Assembly: GCF_000686885.1 (NCBI RefSeq) | Contig: NZ_JMLU01000008.1 | Coordinates: 1 to 64,000 of the forward strand | Length of the DNA: 64,000 bases | Origin: Flavobacterium sasangense DSM 21067 | Lineage (GTDB): Bacteria > Bacteroidota > Bacteroidia > Flavobacteriales > Flavobacteriaceae | Reading direction: 5' to 3' | Shown: positions 19,634 through 30,000 of the stretch, one piece after another | Layout: each line of letters begins with the position of its first letter | How positions within the stretch are numbered: the first letter of the stretch is position 1 | Position numbers and translations under genes: made by a program | The notes under the pieces: model-generated | What the model was told of the DNA's origin: nothing | The model's input: only the letters and a program-made list of their open reading frames with translations | Database searches by the model: none

Positions 19634-20286
19634 GGCGTATAAATATTTAATGTTTGTGTTTATTTAATTTTTTGGAACACAGATTTATGAAATTGAAATA
19701 ATTTAAAAAATCTATGTGTTGAACTTGATTTTTGAATTTGTTCTTGAACTTGACTATTTGCTTAGTAAAACCAATTCATTTGCAACTACTTCTGTGATGT
19801 AACGTTTGTTTCCGTCTTTGTCGTCGTAACTTCTGTGAGTTAGTTTACCTTCGATAGCAACATGACTTCCTTTGGTTAATAATTTTTCGATGATATCTAC
19901 TGTTTTTCCCCAAGCGGAAACACGGTGCCATTCGGTTTGTTCTACTTTTTCACCTTTGGCGTTGGTGTAATTTTCATTCGTAGCGATTGTGAAGTTAGCT
20001 ACTCTTCCAGATTCTAAGTTTTTGATTTCTGGTTCTTGACCTACATGTCCGATTAATTGTACTCTGTTTTTCATAAGGCTTATATATTTATTTATTAAGG
20101 TTTTATGTAATTCGCATTTCGTTTAGTTTTTGCCTAAGGAAAATGCTCATTTCATGGCGTGTAAAAATTTAAATGTTTATAATTATTAATATTGATTCTT
20201 TTTTGGAACACAGATTTAAGAAATTGGTATAATTTAAAAAATCTAAAGTTTTGAAATTTGAACTTGCTCTTGTTTTTGAACTTGAA
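19631..20286. repeat. Duplicated upstream region of the ssb genes
   Basis: The DNA upstream of copy A (19631-19753) recurs upstream of copy B (20153-20286). Both begin CATGGCGT, share GGAACACAGATTTA and AATTTAAAAAATCTA, and end with runs of CTTGAACTTGA type. About 78 bases between copy B's start and the second upstream copy are unique. This marks a gene-plus-leader duplication. The rest of 20287-20396 holds only AT-rich sequence with GTTTGTAA-type motifs. Confidence 0.7.
19754..20074 (-). CDS. ssb: Single-stranded DNA-binding protein, copy B
   Basis: 106 residues, nearly collinear with copy A (VQLIGHVGQEPEIKNLE; WHRVSAWGKTVDIIEKLL; EGKLTHRSYDDKDGNKR), differing mainly in the N-terminal strand and the last residues. 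It also lacks an acidic C-terminal tip. The two genes and their upstream DNA arose by tandem duplication. Confidence 0.88.
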   Translation of the reverse strand: MKNRVQLIGHVGQEPEIKNLESGRVANFTIATNENYTNAKGEKVEQTEWHRVSAWGKTVDIIEKLLTKGSHVAIEGKLTHRSYDDKDGNKRYITEVVANELVLLSK

Positions 20287-20371
20287 CGCGTTGTTTCATT
20301 TCGACAGTGCAAAGATGAGACAAGAAAAAAACGTTATTCGGTATTTAGCTATTTAATATCGGTTGTAAATA

Positions 20372-20404
20372 TTTGTAAGCGTTTGTAAATGGAAATTATT
20401 TTTG
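20372..20404 (+). promoter_or_regulatory. Promoter of the DUF6265 gene
   Basis: TTTG (20372-20375) and TATTTTTG (20397-20404) are 21 bases apart, as in Bacteroidota promoters (TTTG, 19-21 bases, TAnnTTTG). The gene starts 30 bases later. Confidence 0.6.
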
Positions 20405-20434
20405 TATATTCGCTTAAACTATAAGACTTTACAG

Positions 20435-20932
20435 ATGAAAAAATCTCTCTTCCTAAAAAGTATTTATTTTTTACTTTTTATTTGTTCGTTTAACTCATTT
20501 GCACAAAACACTCTGAATTATAACGATGAAAAAGGTTCGCCAAAAGCTACTTTGCAAGATGTAAAATGGATTGTGGGCAATTGGAAAGGCGAAGCTTTAG
20601 GCGGCATTTGTCAAGAAACGTGGAGCGAACCGATTGGAAATTCGATGATGTTTAGTTTTAAATTAGTGGTGGATGGAAAAGTCGCTTTCTATGAATTGGG
20701 ACACATTATTGAGAAAGACAAAACCCTTTTGTTACAACTCAAACATTTTGATGGCGAATTAAAAGGTTGGGAAAAAGAGGAAGTTAGCGAGAATTTTAGA
20801 TTGGTAAAAGTCACACCAACACATGTGTATTTCGACAAATTTACGTTTGAGAAAATTTCGGATAACGAAATCAATATTTACGTGGTTTTTGAAGATAGTG
20901 GTAAGGAAATGAAGTTTAATTTTAAGAAGTAA
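20435..20932 (+). CDS. DUF6265 family exported protein
   Basis: 165 residues. The start is placed at MKKSLFLKSIYFLLF, since this begins a signal peptide ending SFAQ; the longer frame from 20402 would precede the predicted transcription start. The mature part (LQDVKWIVGNWKGEALGGICQETWS; YFDKFTFEKISDNEINIYV) resembles the lipocalin-like DUF6265 barrel found in periplasmic proteins of Bacteroidota. Function is unknown. The next gene follows after two bases. Confidence 0.7.
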   Translation: MKKSLFLKSIYFLLFICSFNSFAQNTLNYNDEKGSPKATLQDVKWIVGNWKGEALGGICQETWSEPIGNSMMFSFKLVVDGKVAFYELGHIIEKDKTLLLQLKHFDGELKGWEKEEVSENFRLVKVTPTHVYFDKFTFEKISDNEINIYVVFEDSGKEMKFNFKK

Positions 20933-20934
20933 AG

Positions 20935-21396
20935 ATGAAATACATTATCCTATTATTTCTATCTAGTTGTTTTATTCATGCTCAAAATGTGGCGGAACAT
21001 TTCAAAACCAAACAATTTGAAGTTGCAATTTTTCCAGAGTCGAGTAATGATTTAATGCAACAAAATAGATTTACACCGACAAAAGAAGAAATATTTAAAG
21101 CTGAAAATGCGCTAAAATCAAAACTAAAATACTTAAACAATCCTCTGATTAATCAATCCAGTTCGCCTATTATTCACAAGAATTTAAAAAAATATAAAAG
21201 ACAATACTTTGGTTATATAAATGACAAAGGCGAAAAAATTCTTTATATAAATTCACTTTGGAGTAAATCTAATAGAGAAAACTATTGGTTACAACAAATA
21301 ATAATAGGTTCAGATGGTGGAAGTTATTATTGGAATATCGAATATAACTTAGAAACGGATGAATTAGAAAGTTTAAAAATTAATGGATACGGTTAA
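20935..21396 (+). CDS. Secreted protein of unknown function
   Basis: 153 residues with a signal peptide (MKYIILLFLSSCFIHAQ). The rest (FKTKQFEVAIFPESSND; YFGYINDKGEKILYINSLW; IIIGSDGGSYYWNIEYNLETDEL) looks like a small beta-rich domain. I recognise no family. It is in an apparent operon two bases after the DUF6265 gene. Confidence 0.65.
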   Translation: MKYIILLFLSSCFIHAQNVAEHFKTKQFEVAIFPESSNDLMQQNRFTPTKEEIFKAENALKSKLKYLNNPLINQSSSPIIHKNLKKYKRQYFGYINDKGEKILYINSLWSKSNRENYWLQQIIIGSDGGSYYWNIEYNLETDELESLKINGYG

Positions 21397-21406
21397 AAAT
21401 ACAAAT

Positions 21407-21757
21407 ATGAATAAAACCTGTTTAGAATGTGGCGATAAAATCATTGGTCGCGAAGACAAAAAGTTTTGTTCGGATGGCTGCCGAAACGCCTACAACAACA
21501 AAATGAACAAAGATCAGAACAATCTGATGCGCAACATTAACAACAAATTGCGTAAAAATTACCGCATTTTGTGTGAACTCAACCCAGAAGACAAAGGAAA
21601 AACCACGAAAACCAAATTATTAAGCAAAGGTTTCGATTTTGAGTTTTTTACAAGCATGTTACAAACCAAAACCGGCAACACCTATTTCTTTTTGTACGAC
21701 CAAGGCTATCGTGCTTTGGAAGATGATTTTTATATGTTGGTGAAGAAAGATAGTTAA
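21407..21757 (+). CDS. Zinc-ribbon protein of unknown function
   Basis: 116 residues. The N-terminus MNKTCLECGDKIIGREDKKFCSDGC is a C-x2-C...C-x3-C zinc-binding motif, followed by a basic helical stretch (NAYNNKMNKDQNNLMRNINNKL) and a small C-terminal domain. The internal Met at 21407 is chosen because an earlier Met (21383) would lie inside the previous gene. It is common in Flavobacteriaceae, with a nucleic-acid-related role possible. Confidence 0.7.
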   Translation: MNKTCLECGDKIIGREDKKFCSDGCRNAYNNKMNKDQNNLMRNINNKLRKNYRILCELNPEDKGKTTKTKLLSKGFDFEFFTSMLQTKTGNTYFFLYDQGYRALEDDFYMLVKKDS

Positions 21758-21824
21758 GAAGATAGACGAAATATTTTAAAAAGATAAAAGCTGAAAAAAA
21801 TTTCAGCTTTTATTAAAATACAAG

Positions 21825-22385
21825 TTAAAATAAACTCATAAAAAAATCTTCCGTAAGATCTGCATTATAGGCGACTTTAAGAACTTTGCCATTTTTAACA
21901 AAAACACTTGTATGTTTTAAAGCTTCATCTGTTATGTTTTCTTTTAAAACATCTTTCATATACTCAGCTGAATTCTTTAATCTTGCATTACTGTAAGAAG
22001 GATCAATAAAAAATATTGGATAATTAATTTTTTCCTCTATTTCTTTAACCTCTTTAATGTCAAAAGTTTCACTTACAATTACAAAAACAAGTTTATCTTT
22101 ATATTTTTCAAAAAAAATCTTTTGCTTGACAATATCTTGAGACGAACAACCTTGCCAATATGACGAAATCCAAACTATTTTCTCACTATTCTCTAAAAAA
22201 CAAGTTCTTAATTCTTTGGCTTTCAAAACTAGTACTTCTTCTGTTTTTGTTATTGGCATTATATTGTTTTGACAATCAAAATATTTGTAAGAATCCACTT
22301 TCTGGTTAGAACCAGTTTTAATTGAACAACTAATCAAACTTAAAAAAGGGATTAAAAATAAAAGTCTCATATTATATTTTTTCAA
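21825..22385 (-). CDS. Thioredoxin-fold-like lipoprotein
   Basis: 186 residues, with a lipobox in FLSLISCS. The middle reads VWISSYWQGCSSQDIVKQKIFFEKY and then LVFVIVSETFDIKEVKEIEE, IFFIDPSY and TSVFVKNGKVLKV. This is the beta-alpha-beta order of a redoxin-like domain, but with a single Cys instead of CxxC. It may be a degenerate thioredoxin fold and is not a proven oxidoreductase. Its start overlaps the end of the upstream lipoprotein gene. Confidence 0.6.
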   Translation of the reverse strand: MKKYNMRLLFLIPFLSLISCSIKTGSNQKVDSYKYFDCQNNIMPITKTEEVLVLKAKELRTCFLENSEKIVWISSYWQGCSSQDIVKQKIFFEKYKDKLVFVIVSETFDIKEVKEIEEKINYPIFFIDPSYSNARLKNSAEYMKDVLKENITDEALKHTSVFVKNGKVLKVAYNADLTEDFFMSLF

Positions 22386-22893
22386 ATGGAATCTTAATTA
22401 AATATTTCCCCGAATCAACATCAAGAACCGCATTATACTCTCCTTTAACTAACTTTATGTTTGAAATATCCAATTCTTCCTTATTAAAAAAATCTTTTAC
22501 TTCCTGTCCAATATTAATAAATTCATCTCCTGACTCAATTTTTATTGAGTTTTCCTCTAAATCTTTACCATCAATTTCGAAATGTAAAAAATTATCATCT
22601 GACACACCCATATTAATATTAGCTGCTTTTTCAACCCCAATATTTACAATGCCAATTGTCACTTCACATATGCCGAAACCATCTTTACAATCTTTACTAG
22701 GTCTTTCTAAATTGGCACTAAGCCCAATCATAAACTTTATTCTAATTTTTTGCAAATAACTTTCATTAAAGTCAACTTGACTAACACTGCTTTCTTTGGT
22801 CATTGCCTCATCATTAGAACATGAAACTGACAAAAAAGAAACTAAAACTGTTACACTAAAAAGCGCAATGATTTTTTTAAAATTTTTTTTCAT
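22372..22893 (-). CDS. Lipoprotein of unknown function
   Basis: 173 residues beginning MKKNFKKIIALFSVTVLVSF with the lipobox SVSC followed by SNDEA, an outer-membrane-type lipoprotein start. The longer frame to 22944 is rejected for that reason. The mature part has CKDGFGICEVTIGIVNIG and beta-rich stretches. It forms a two-gene unit with the redoxin-like lipoprotein (14-base overlap). Family unknown. Confidence 0.62.
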   Translation of the reverse strand: MKKNFKKIIALFSVTVLVSFLSVSCSNDEAMTKESSVSQVDFNESYLQKIRIKFMIGLSANLERPSKDCKDGFGICEVTIGIVNIGVEKAANINMGVSDDNFLHFEIDGKDLEENSIKIESGDEFINIGQEVKDFFNKEELDISNIKLVKGEYNAVLDVDSGKYLIKIPFEKI

Positions 22894-23060
22894 TTTTAAA
22901 AATTTAATTATTAATATTCTTACAAATATATGCAAAGAATTCAAATTTGCAAATTTTAAAAGATGTTACTGAAATATTTTTTAAGTCTGTATTTTTAATA
23001 ACTTTGAAATTGATCTAATAAAAAAACACTTTACTTAATCCAAAAGTTTTATAATTACAA

Positions 23061-23909
23061 ATGAATAAATCTATAATAAAAATAAATAAAATCTCCATAC
23101 TCGGCTGCGGTTGGCTCGGATTACCATTATCCAAATCATTGCTTTCAAAAGGTTACGAAGTAAAAGGTTCTACGACTTCGGAAAGTAAATTAGAAGTGTT
23201 GAAAAATGCTGGGATTTCGCCTTTCCAAATTCAACTGGAAGATGATAACATTATTGGAAAAATAGAAGATTTTCTGAAAGAAACCGATGTTTTAGTGATT
23301 GATATTCCACCTGGATTGAGGAGAGAAATTTCGTCTTCTCAAGAAATGACATTCGTAAATAAAATCAAAAATCTAATTCCATTTATCGAAAAATCAGGAA
23401 TTCAGAAAGTCATTTTTGTGAGTTCGACTTCGGTGTATGGCGATAGTTTTCCCATTGTAGAAATTACGGAGGCAACACAACCAAATCCCGATACCGAAAG
23501 CGGTAAACAATTAGTTATTGCCGAAACGCTTTTACAATCAAATCTGAATTTCAAAACTACGGTTATTCGTTTTGGTGGTTTGCTTGGCGATGATCGTCAT
23601 CCTGTAAAATTTTTAGCTGGAAGAACGAATGTTGAAAATCCAGATGCGCCTGTGAATATGATTCAGAGAGAAGATTGCATTGGAATTATTGAAAAGATAC
23701 TGAAACAAGTTCAGCATGACAATTGGAACAAAACCTTTAACGCTGTCGCACCTCAACATCCAACTCGCAAAGAATATTATAACAAAAAAGCGCAGATTTT
23801 GAATTTGCCATTGCCTACCTTTGCGGAAAATTCGGAATCGAAAGGCAAAATTATTTCCAGTAAAAAAGTGGAAACGATTTTAGATTATTCCTTTAAAAAA
23901 GAAATTTAA
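23061..23909 (+). CDS. NAD(P)-dependent epimerase/dehydratase-like protein
   Basis: 282 residues with a Rossmann fold starting ISILGCGWLGLPLSKSLLSKG (G-x-G-x-x-G type) and an SDR-like core with VSSTSVYGDSFP (Ser and Tyr of the active site) and TVIRFGGLLGDDRHP. It resembles the YeeZ-type NAD-dependent sugar-epimerase relatives; the substrate is unknown. The transporter follows after one base, so the two are co-transcribed. Confidence 0.8.
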   Translation: MNKSIIKINKISILGCGWLGLPLSKSLLSKGYEVKGSTTSESKLEVLKNAGISPFQIQLEDDNIIGKIEDFLKETDVLVIDIPPGLRREISSSQEMTFVNKIKNLIPFIEKSGIQKVIFVSSTSVYGDSFPIVEITEATQPNPDTESGKQLVIAETLLQSNLNFKTTVIRFGGLLGDDRHPVKFLAGRTNVENPDAPVNMIQREDCIGIIEKILKQVQHDNWNKTFNAVAPQHPTRKEYYNKKAQILNLPLPTFAENSESKGKIISSKKVETILDYSFKKEI

Positions 23910-23910
23910 A

Positions 23911-24834
23911 ATGGCTTATTTCAGTGTTTTTCACGATTACATCAAGCAAAAGAAAAATGCAATTGGTTTACCTGTTTTAGCATTAATTTGGATTAGCTTT
24001 TTCTGGGGAACCACTTGGATTGCTTCCAAAGAAGGTGTAAAACACATGCCTCCGATGCAATTGGTTGCACTGCGCCAACTTTTTGGTGGATTGTTGTATC
24101 TGCTTTATTTCTTAATCAAAAAACATCCCTGGCCAAATAAACGTCAATGGCGCACGATTTTAGTTTTGAGTGTTTTGAATTTTATGCTAAGTAAAGGTTT
24201 GAGCACTTGGGGCGTGAAATACATTTCAAGTGGTTTGGGTGCGATTATTGGTTCAATATTTCCGCTATGGATTGTAATTATCAGTTTGTTTCGTGGACAA
24301 AAAACGTCTTGGAAAGCAGTTGTGGGATTGATTGTCGCTTTCGGCGGAATTTGCGTCATTTTCTACGATTACCTCAACGATTTTTTACAACCTGAATTCC
24401 GATTTGGAATTTTACTTTCAGTAATTGCTACGTTTACTTGGGCGTTGTCATCGATTTATATCAAGGAAAATAAGACGAATTTCAATCCGTATTTTAGTTT
24501 GGGATTGCAAATGTTGATTTCAAGTATTGTGATTTCGAGCGTTATTGGATTTAATGGTACTTCAGTTCCGTTGAGTGAAATTCCTGCGATTTCTTGGTGG
24601 TCGATTGGTTACTTGGTAGTTTTTGGTTCGGTGTTGACATTTATTGCGTTTATTTATGCTTTGGAAAATCTACCAACAGAAATCAGTAGTTTGTATGCGT
24701 ACATCAATCCGATGGTGGCTTTGTTTTTTGGTTATTTATTGTTTAATGAACCTTTGACCACAGCGATTATCGTTGGCGGAACGATAACGATTATTGGACT
24801 TTATTTAGTGAATCGAGCGATTAAGAAGAAATAG
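23911..24834 (+). CDS. EamA family (DMT superfamily) transporter
   Basis: 307 residues with ten predicted membrane helices as two EamA repeats: ISFFWGTTWIASKEG in the first, FTWALSSIYIKENK opening the second, and ENLPTEISSLYAYINPMVAL near the end. It is a metabolite exporter or permease of unknown substrate in the inner membrane. It starts one base after the epimerase-like gene. Confidence 0.9.
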   Translation: MAYFSVFHDYIKQKKNAIGLPVLALIWISFFWGTTWIASKEGVKHMPPMQLVALRQLFGGLLYLLYFLIKKHPWPNKRQWRTILVLSVLNFMLSKGLSTWGVKYISSGLGAIIGSIFPLWIVIISLFRGQKTSWKAVVGLIVAFGGICVIFYDYLNDFLQPEFRFGILLSVIATFTWALSSIYIKENKTNFNPYFSLGLQMLISSIVISSVIGFNGTSVPLSEIPAISWWSIGYLVVFGSVLTFIAFIYALENLPTEISSLYAYINPMVALFFGYLLFNEPLTTAIIVGGTITIIGLYLVNRAIKKK

Positions 24835-24837
24835 TTT

Positions 24838-24895
24838 TTAGCCACAGATTAAAGGATTTTCACGGATTGTAATCCTTCTAATCTTTTAATCCGTG
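24838..24895. repeat. Imperfect inverted repeat
   Basis: GCCACAGATTAAAGGATT at the left is mirrored by AATCCTTC...TTTTAATCCGTGGC at the right, with an insertion in one arm. Such CCACAGATTAAAGGATT elements look like flavobacterial interspersed repeats and lie between the transporter stop and its terminator. Confidence 0.55.
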
Positions 24896-24920
24896 GCGAT
24901 AATCTTTACTAATCAACAAA

Positions 24921-24956
24921 AAAATCCCACCTAAAAGATGGGATTTGATTTTATTT
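24921..24956. terminator. Bidirectional terminator
   Basis: AAATCCCA (24922-24929) pairs with TGGGATTT (24939-24946). An A run lies on the left and a T-rich run on the right, so it can end both the plus-strand transporter transcript and the minus-strand M13 peptidase transcript. Confidence 0.75.
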
Positions 24957-24965
24957 TGAATTTGA

Positions 24966-27035
24966 TTACCAAATTTTCACGCGTTTTTCAAAAGGCAAAT
25001 ACATACCGTTGTGTGGTAAAATATTGAAGGCTTTATAGAACGCTTCCACATTTTGTAACGGCACATAAGCACGATACATTCCTGGAGAATGTGAATCGGT
25101 TTTTACTTGATTTTTGATGGCTTCATCACGCATTTTACTTCTCCAAATGGTTGCCCAAGAAATAAAGAAACGTTGTTCAGCTGTAAATCCGTCGATTAAA
25201 TCAGGTTTTCCGTTTGCTTTCAAATAGATTTGTAATCCGTCGTAAGCAGCGTTAACTCCACCTAAATCTCCAATATTTTCACCTAAAGTGAATTTTCCAT
25301 CCACAAAAATTCCTGGTAAAGGTTCTAAAGCGGAATATTGATCTGCTAAAGCGCTTCCTAATGTTGTGAATTGTTTTAAATCTTCATCACTCCACCAGTT
25401 TACTAAGTTTCCATCCGCGTTATATCTTGAACCTGAATCGTCAAATCCGTGTGAAATTTCGTGACCAATTACGGCTCCAATTCCTCCATAATTAACTGCT
25501 TCATCCGCTCTATAATCATAAAACGGTGGTTGTAAAATCGCAGCTGGGAATACAATCTCGTTATTTGTTGGGCTGAAATACGCATTTACCGTCTGAGGCG
25601 ACATTCCCCATTCTTCTTTATCAACAGGTTTCCCCATTTTTTCGATGTTTTTCTTGTGACTCCATTTAGCGTACATTTTTGAATTTTCAAAATACGTTCC
25701 GCCTTGTTCTGGAGATTTTACTTCAAGAGCTGAATAATCTTTCCATTTGTCAGGATATCCGATTTTCACTCGGAATTTATTCAATTTGATTTTTGCATTT
25801 TCCTTAGTAGCTTTAGTCATCCAAGGTAAATTATCAATTCGGTTATTGAAAGCTTGCATTACATTTGCAATCATATCTTGCGCTTTTGCTTTTGCTTCTG
25901 GCGGGAATTTTTTTGCAACATATAATTTTCCTAACGCTTCACCTAATCTTCCGTTAACTGTAGCCAAAGCTCTTTCTTCTGCTGGACGTTGTTTTACGGC
26001 TCCTGTTAAAGTTTTACCATAGAAATCAAAATTCGCATTTTCGATATCAGTTGATAATAAACCTGCCGAACCTCTTAAAACTGTCCAACGCATGTAGGCT
26101 TTCCAATCTTCAACTTGGTTCTCTTTTAAAATGGTTTCAACCGTTTGAATATATTTTGGTTGCGAAACTACTAACGAATCTACTTTTCCAATTCCTACAG
26201 ATTGAAAATAAGCATCCCATTTTACTGTTGGTGCTAATTTTTGCAAATCAGCAAAAGACATTGGATTATATGTATTTCTTCTGTCTCTTCTTTGAACACG
26301 GTCTAAAGTAGCAGTTGACATTTTAGTTTCTAAGGCTAAAATTTTCTTCGCATTTGCATTAGCTGTAGCTTCAGATTCTCCTAAATATTGCAACATTCTG
26401 GTTACGTGAGCTACGTATTTTTCACGTTTTTCTTTATTGTCTGGCGCATCGGAAACGTAGTAATCTCTATCAGGTAAACCAAGACTTCCTGTTCCTACAT
26501 AAATTACGTTTTTGTTACTGTTTTTAGCATCGGCACCAATGTAGCTTCCGAAAAAACCTAATCCCATTTCTGGCTCCATTTCTGCTAATAAGGCTACTAA
26601 TTGGTCAGCATTTTGAACACTATTAATTTTATCTAAATAAGGTTTTAAGGGGTCGATTCCTACTTTATTTCTACTTACTGTATCTAAAACCGTTTTGTAT
26701 AAACTAATTGCTTTTGCTTGGTCGGAATTTGGATCGATAGTTTTGTCTTTAATGGCTTCTTTCAAAATGGCCATTACATCGTCATCTGTATTTTTACGAA
26801 GCTCGTCAAAACTTCCCCAACGCGTTCTGTCTGCTGGGATTTCGGTTTTATCTAACCAAGTTCCGTTTACATAACGATTAAAATCATCTGCTGGATTTAC
26901 GGACTTATCCATGTAGCCAACGTTGATTCCAATAGTCTCTTTTTTAGATGCCACCTCTTGTGATGATTTACAAGAATATAATACTACTGACAAAAAAAGG
27001 AAGCCGAAACTTCCTTTTAAGATGAATTTATTCAT
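24966..27035 (-). CDS. M13 family metallopeptidase (neprilysin-like)
   Basis: 689 residues; an exported lipoprotein (FLFLSVVLYSCKS) with the M13 N-terminal domain (PADDFNRYVNGTWLDKTEIP). The zinc site is VIGHEISHGFDD near residue 524 with the third ligand Glu in GENIGDLGG. The NAYFSPTNNEIVFPAAILQ substrate motif lies between. It ends KRVKIW, a usual M13 terminus. It should cut oligopeptides in the periplasm or at the surface. It lies two bases downstream of the T9SS cargo gene and is co-transcribed. Confidence 0.93.
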   Translation of the reverse strand: MNKFILKGSFGFLFLSVVLYSCKSSQEVASKKETIGINVGYMDKSVNPADDFNRYVNGTWLDKTEIPADRTRWGSFDELRKNTDDDVMAILKEAIKDKTIDPNSDQAKAISLYKTVLDTVSRNKVGIDPLKPYLDKINSVQNADQLVALLAEMEPEMGLGFFGSYIGADAKNSNKNVIYVGTGSLGLPDRDYYVSDAPDNKEKREKYVAHVTRMLQYLGESEATANANAKKILALETKMSTATLDRVQRRDRRNTYNPMSFADLQKLAPTVKWDAYFQSVGIGKVDSLVVSQPKYIQTVETILKENQVEDWKAYMRWTVLRGSAGLLSTDIENANFDFYGKTLTGAVKQRPAEERALATVNGRLGEALGKLYVAKKFPPEAKAKAQDMIANVMQAFNNRIDNLPWMTKATKENAKIKLNKFRVKIGYPDKWKDYSALEVKSPEQGGTYFENSKMYAKWSHKKNIEKMGKPVDKEEWGMSPQTVNAYFSPTNNEIVFPAAILQPPFYDYRADEAVNYGGIGAVIGHEISHGFDDSGSRYNADGNLVNWWSDEDLKQFTTLGSALADQYSALEPLPGIFVDGKFTLGENIGDLGGVNAAYDGLQIYLKANGKPDLIDGFTAEQRFFISWATIWRSKMRDEAIKNQVKTDSHSPGMYRAYVPLQNVEAFYKAFNILPHNGMYLPFEKRVKIW

Positions 27036-27037
27036 AG

Positions 27038-30000
27038 TTATTCTTTAATAATTCTTTTAACTGTTGATTGATTGTTTGCTGAAATTTTCACAAAATAAAT
27101 TCCTTGTGCAACGGCTGATAAATCTAATGAAACTTCCGCATTTGAAATTGCAAAATCTTTTTTAGACCAAACGATTTTTCCCGTTACATCGTAAACATCA
27201 ATTGCTGATGGTTCAATAGTACCCAATGCGATATTGAATATCCCTTTTGAAGGGTTTGGATATAACACAATATTTTGTAATTCAAAGTTTTGATTAGATA
27301 GTGTACCATTAATCACAAAATCATCAATGTTAACTCCTAATTGATTTGCCGATTCATCAGAATGGAATACAATTCTAAAAATTACATTTGTTTCAGAATT
27401 AAGAGCGTTTAATGGATAAGTATACGTTGTTAACGTAGTGTTTGTTCCCGTCCATTGTGCTCCCGGACAGTTGTAACAGTCACTTCCTGTTGTAGCTTGC
27501 GTTCTATTGCTATTATACCATCCTGCACCCATAGTTCCTAAAACTGTCCAACTTGCTCCAAAATTAGTTGAGTATTGAACATAAACTACATCCCAATTTT
27601 GCTCTAAATCAAACTTCATTGCAAAACTAATTTGCGGATTTATAACATTTGATAAATTGTAACATTGAGAAATTAAATAGGATTTAGTAGCATTTGGATA
27701 GTTACCTGTTAGATTTGTTGTGTAAACAGTATTTCCTGATGTAGTCATTGTTCCTCCGGTTCTAGTTCCTCTAACCCATAAAGAACCTGTTCCTCCTTCA
27801 TTATATGAAATTAAGGCATCAGTTGTATTGGTAAATGGATTTACCACCCCAACAACTCCTCCATCATTAACATAAAACGTTGTACTTCCTGAATTGTTAT
27901 CAGAATAAGCATCACTAGTAGTTGTTGCAGTAACATTTAAAACGTGTGTACCTCTTGTTAATGTAGCTGACGGTAAATTAATTACTGCAGAGGCAGCAGA
28001 AGCTAAAGCATTATTCCAAACATAATTATAAGGAGTTCCATCGATTGTGTAATTAACTGTTACAGAAGAAATAGAAGTTGTTCCGTTATTTTTTACTTCA
28101 ACTTGTGGGGCAACACTACCACCACAATTGATATTGATTCCTGGATTTTGAATACTAACAAATTTCAAATCAATTGGAGGTACTTGAACTGGAATATCGG
28201 TTTGCCAAACACCTCTACCATAAGTAGCTGCAACTAATTTTGCATCTTCTAAATTAATTTCTAAATCGGTTACTGATACGTTAGGCAAATTGGTATCAAA
28301 TGGCGACCATGAAGACATAGAATCATCACGATAATAAACGCCTAAACTAGTTCCTACATATAATGGATTGTCTGTATTTCTGCCTTGATGTGCAATACAA
28401 TTTTTCCCTATTGCTGGCAATCCCGTTGAAAAATCAGTAAAGGTTACTCCTCCATTTGTTGATTTTAAAACTTTTCCCGAAGCACCTTCTGTAACTAAAT
28501 AAACGATGTTGCTATCTGTAGAATGAACTTCGATAAAAGTTATATTTCCATTTACTGAATTGAATACATTTGTAAAATTCACTCCTCTATCAGTGCTCTT
28601 GTAAAGACCAACACCATTTGCAACATACATGATGTCATCATTTGATGGATCAACAGCAATTTCATCTAAATTACCCGTTCCTAAAGGCGATACATTTTGT
28701 TGTACCCAAGCACTACCTACCAATTTGTATAAACCAGCAAACCCAGAAAACAATTCGCCTGAATTATTCGCTATTAAAGGTGTAACCCAGTTACCATTTA
28801 CTCCTCCTGGTGAAGAGACTGATCCTGAATTAGAATTTCCTGCATTATTACTTATATAAAGACTATTACCATACTGAATAAATCCATAATACTGATTCTG
28901 ATTTGTTGGGTTAATTGCTGTATCCATACCATCAGCACCATAATAGTTTTTCCATTGGCTTCCACTGTAGGCATGACCTCCATTATCTTGTAAACCTCCA
29001 ACCATGTTTGCAGATGATTGTTTAGCAACCGAAATCTTATAAAATTGGCTAATTTGAGCACCAGCGGTTAAATCTGTAAAATTGGTTCCATTGTTGCTTG
29101 AAACATATATTCCACCGTCTGTTCCAGCAAATAATTTTGTTCCATGAAAACCTAAATAATGAATATCTGCATGCGTATAAGAAGGACCTGTAGGATTACT
29201 CCAACTATTAATTTTGGTTAAGTTTGTTCCTCCATTGGTTGATTTCCAAACATTCAAACAACCCGTATAAATTTCTTCTGCGTCGGTGGAAGAAACCCCT
29301 AATGCTAAATCATACCAAGCTTGTGATGGTGATGTTGTATTTTCAAAAATATTTGTTGTTGTATTTCTAGCAGTAAATGTAGTCCCTCCATCAGTTGACC
29401 TATAGATTCCTTGAAAATTGTAATTATCTGAACTTAATTTAGAACTCAATATGTAGATATATTCTGGATTTGCTGGAGTAACATCCATTATAAATCTTCC
29501 TGAAGTAGCTGGTAATCCAATTGAAACTTGAGTAAAAGTGGTTCCAGTATCTGTAGAACGATAAAAGGCATTTGAAGTTACCGCATACACAGTAGAAGGG
29601 TCTCCTGGTTTCAAACGAATATTTCCTTGAGAAAAACTACCTGTTTGCACTCGAGTCCATGAAGTTCCTGCATTTATAGTTTTGTATATTCCATTATTGG
29701 TAGCACACCAAAGTATTTGATTATTTGTTGGATGGATTATAAGATCTCCAGCTCTTGATGGGTTTGAACCTCCCATAGTTCCAGTAGCATTCCAAGTTAG
29801 ACCACCATCTGTTGATTTATAAACCCCTACAGAATACGTATCTCCAGCATCTTTATCTCCAGTTGCAATGTAAATTGTATTTGAGTTCGAATAATCAACT
29901 GCAATACCAGAAACTCCAATTTGAGGCAATTCATCTGTTAAAGGCGTCCAAGTAGTTCCGTTATTGGTAGATTTCCAAATTCCACCTGCAGGCGAACCTA

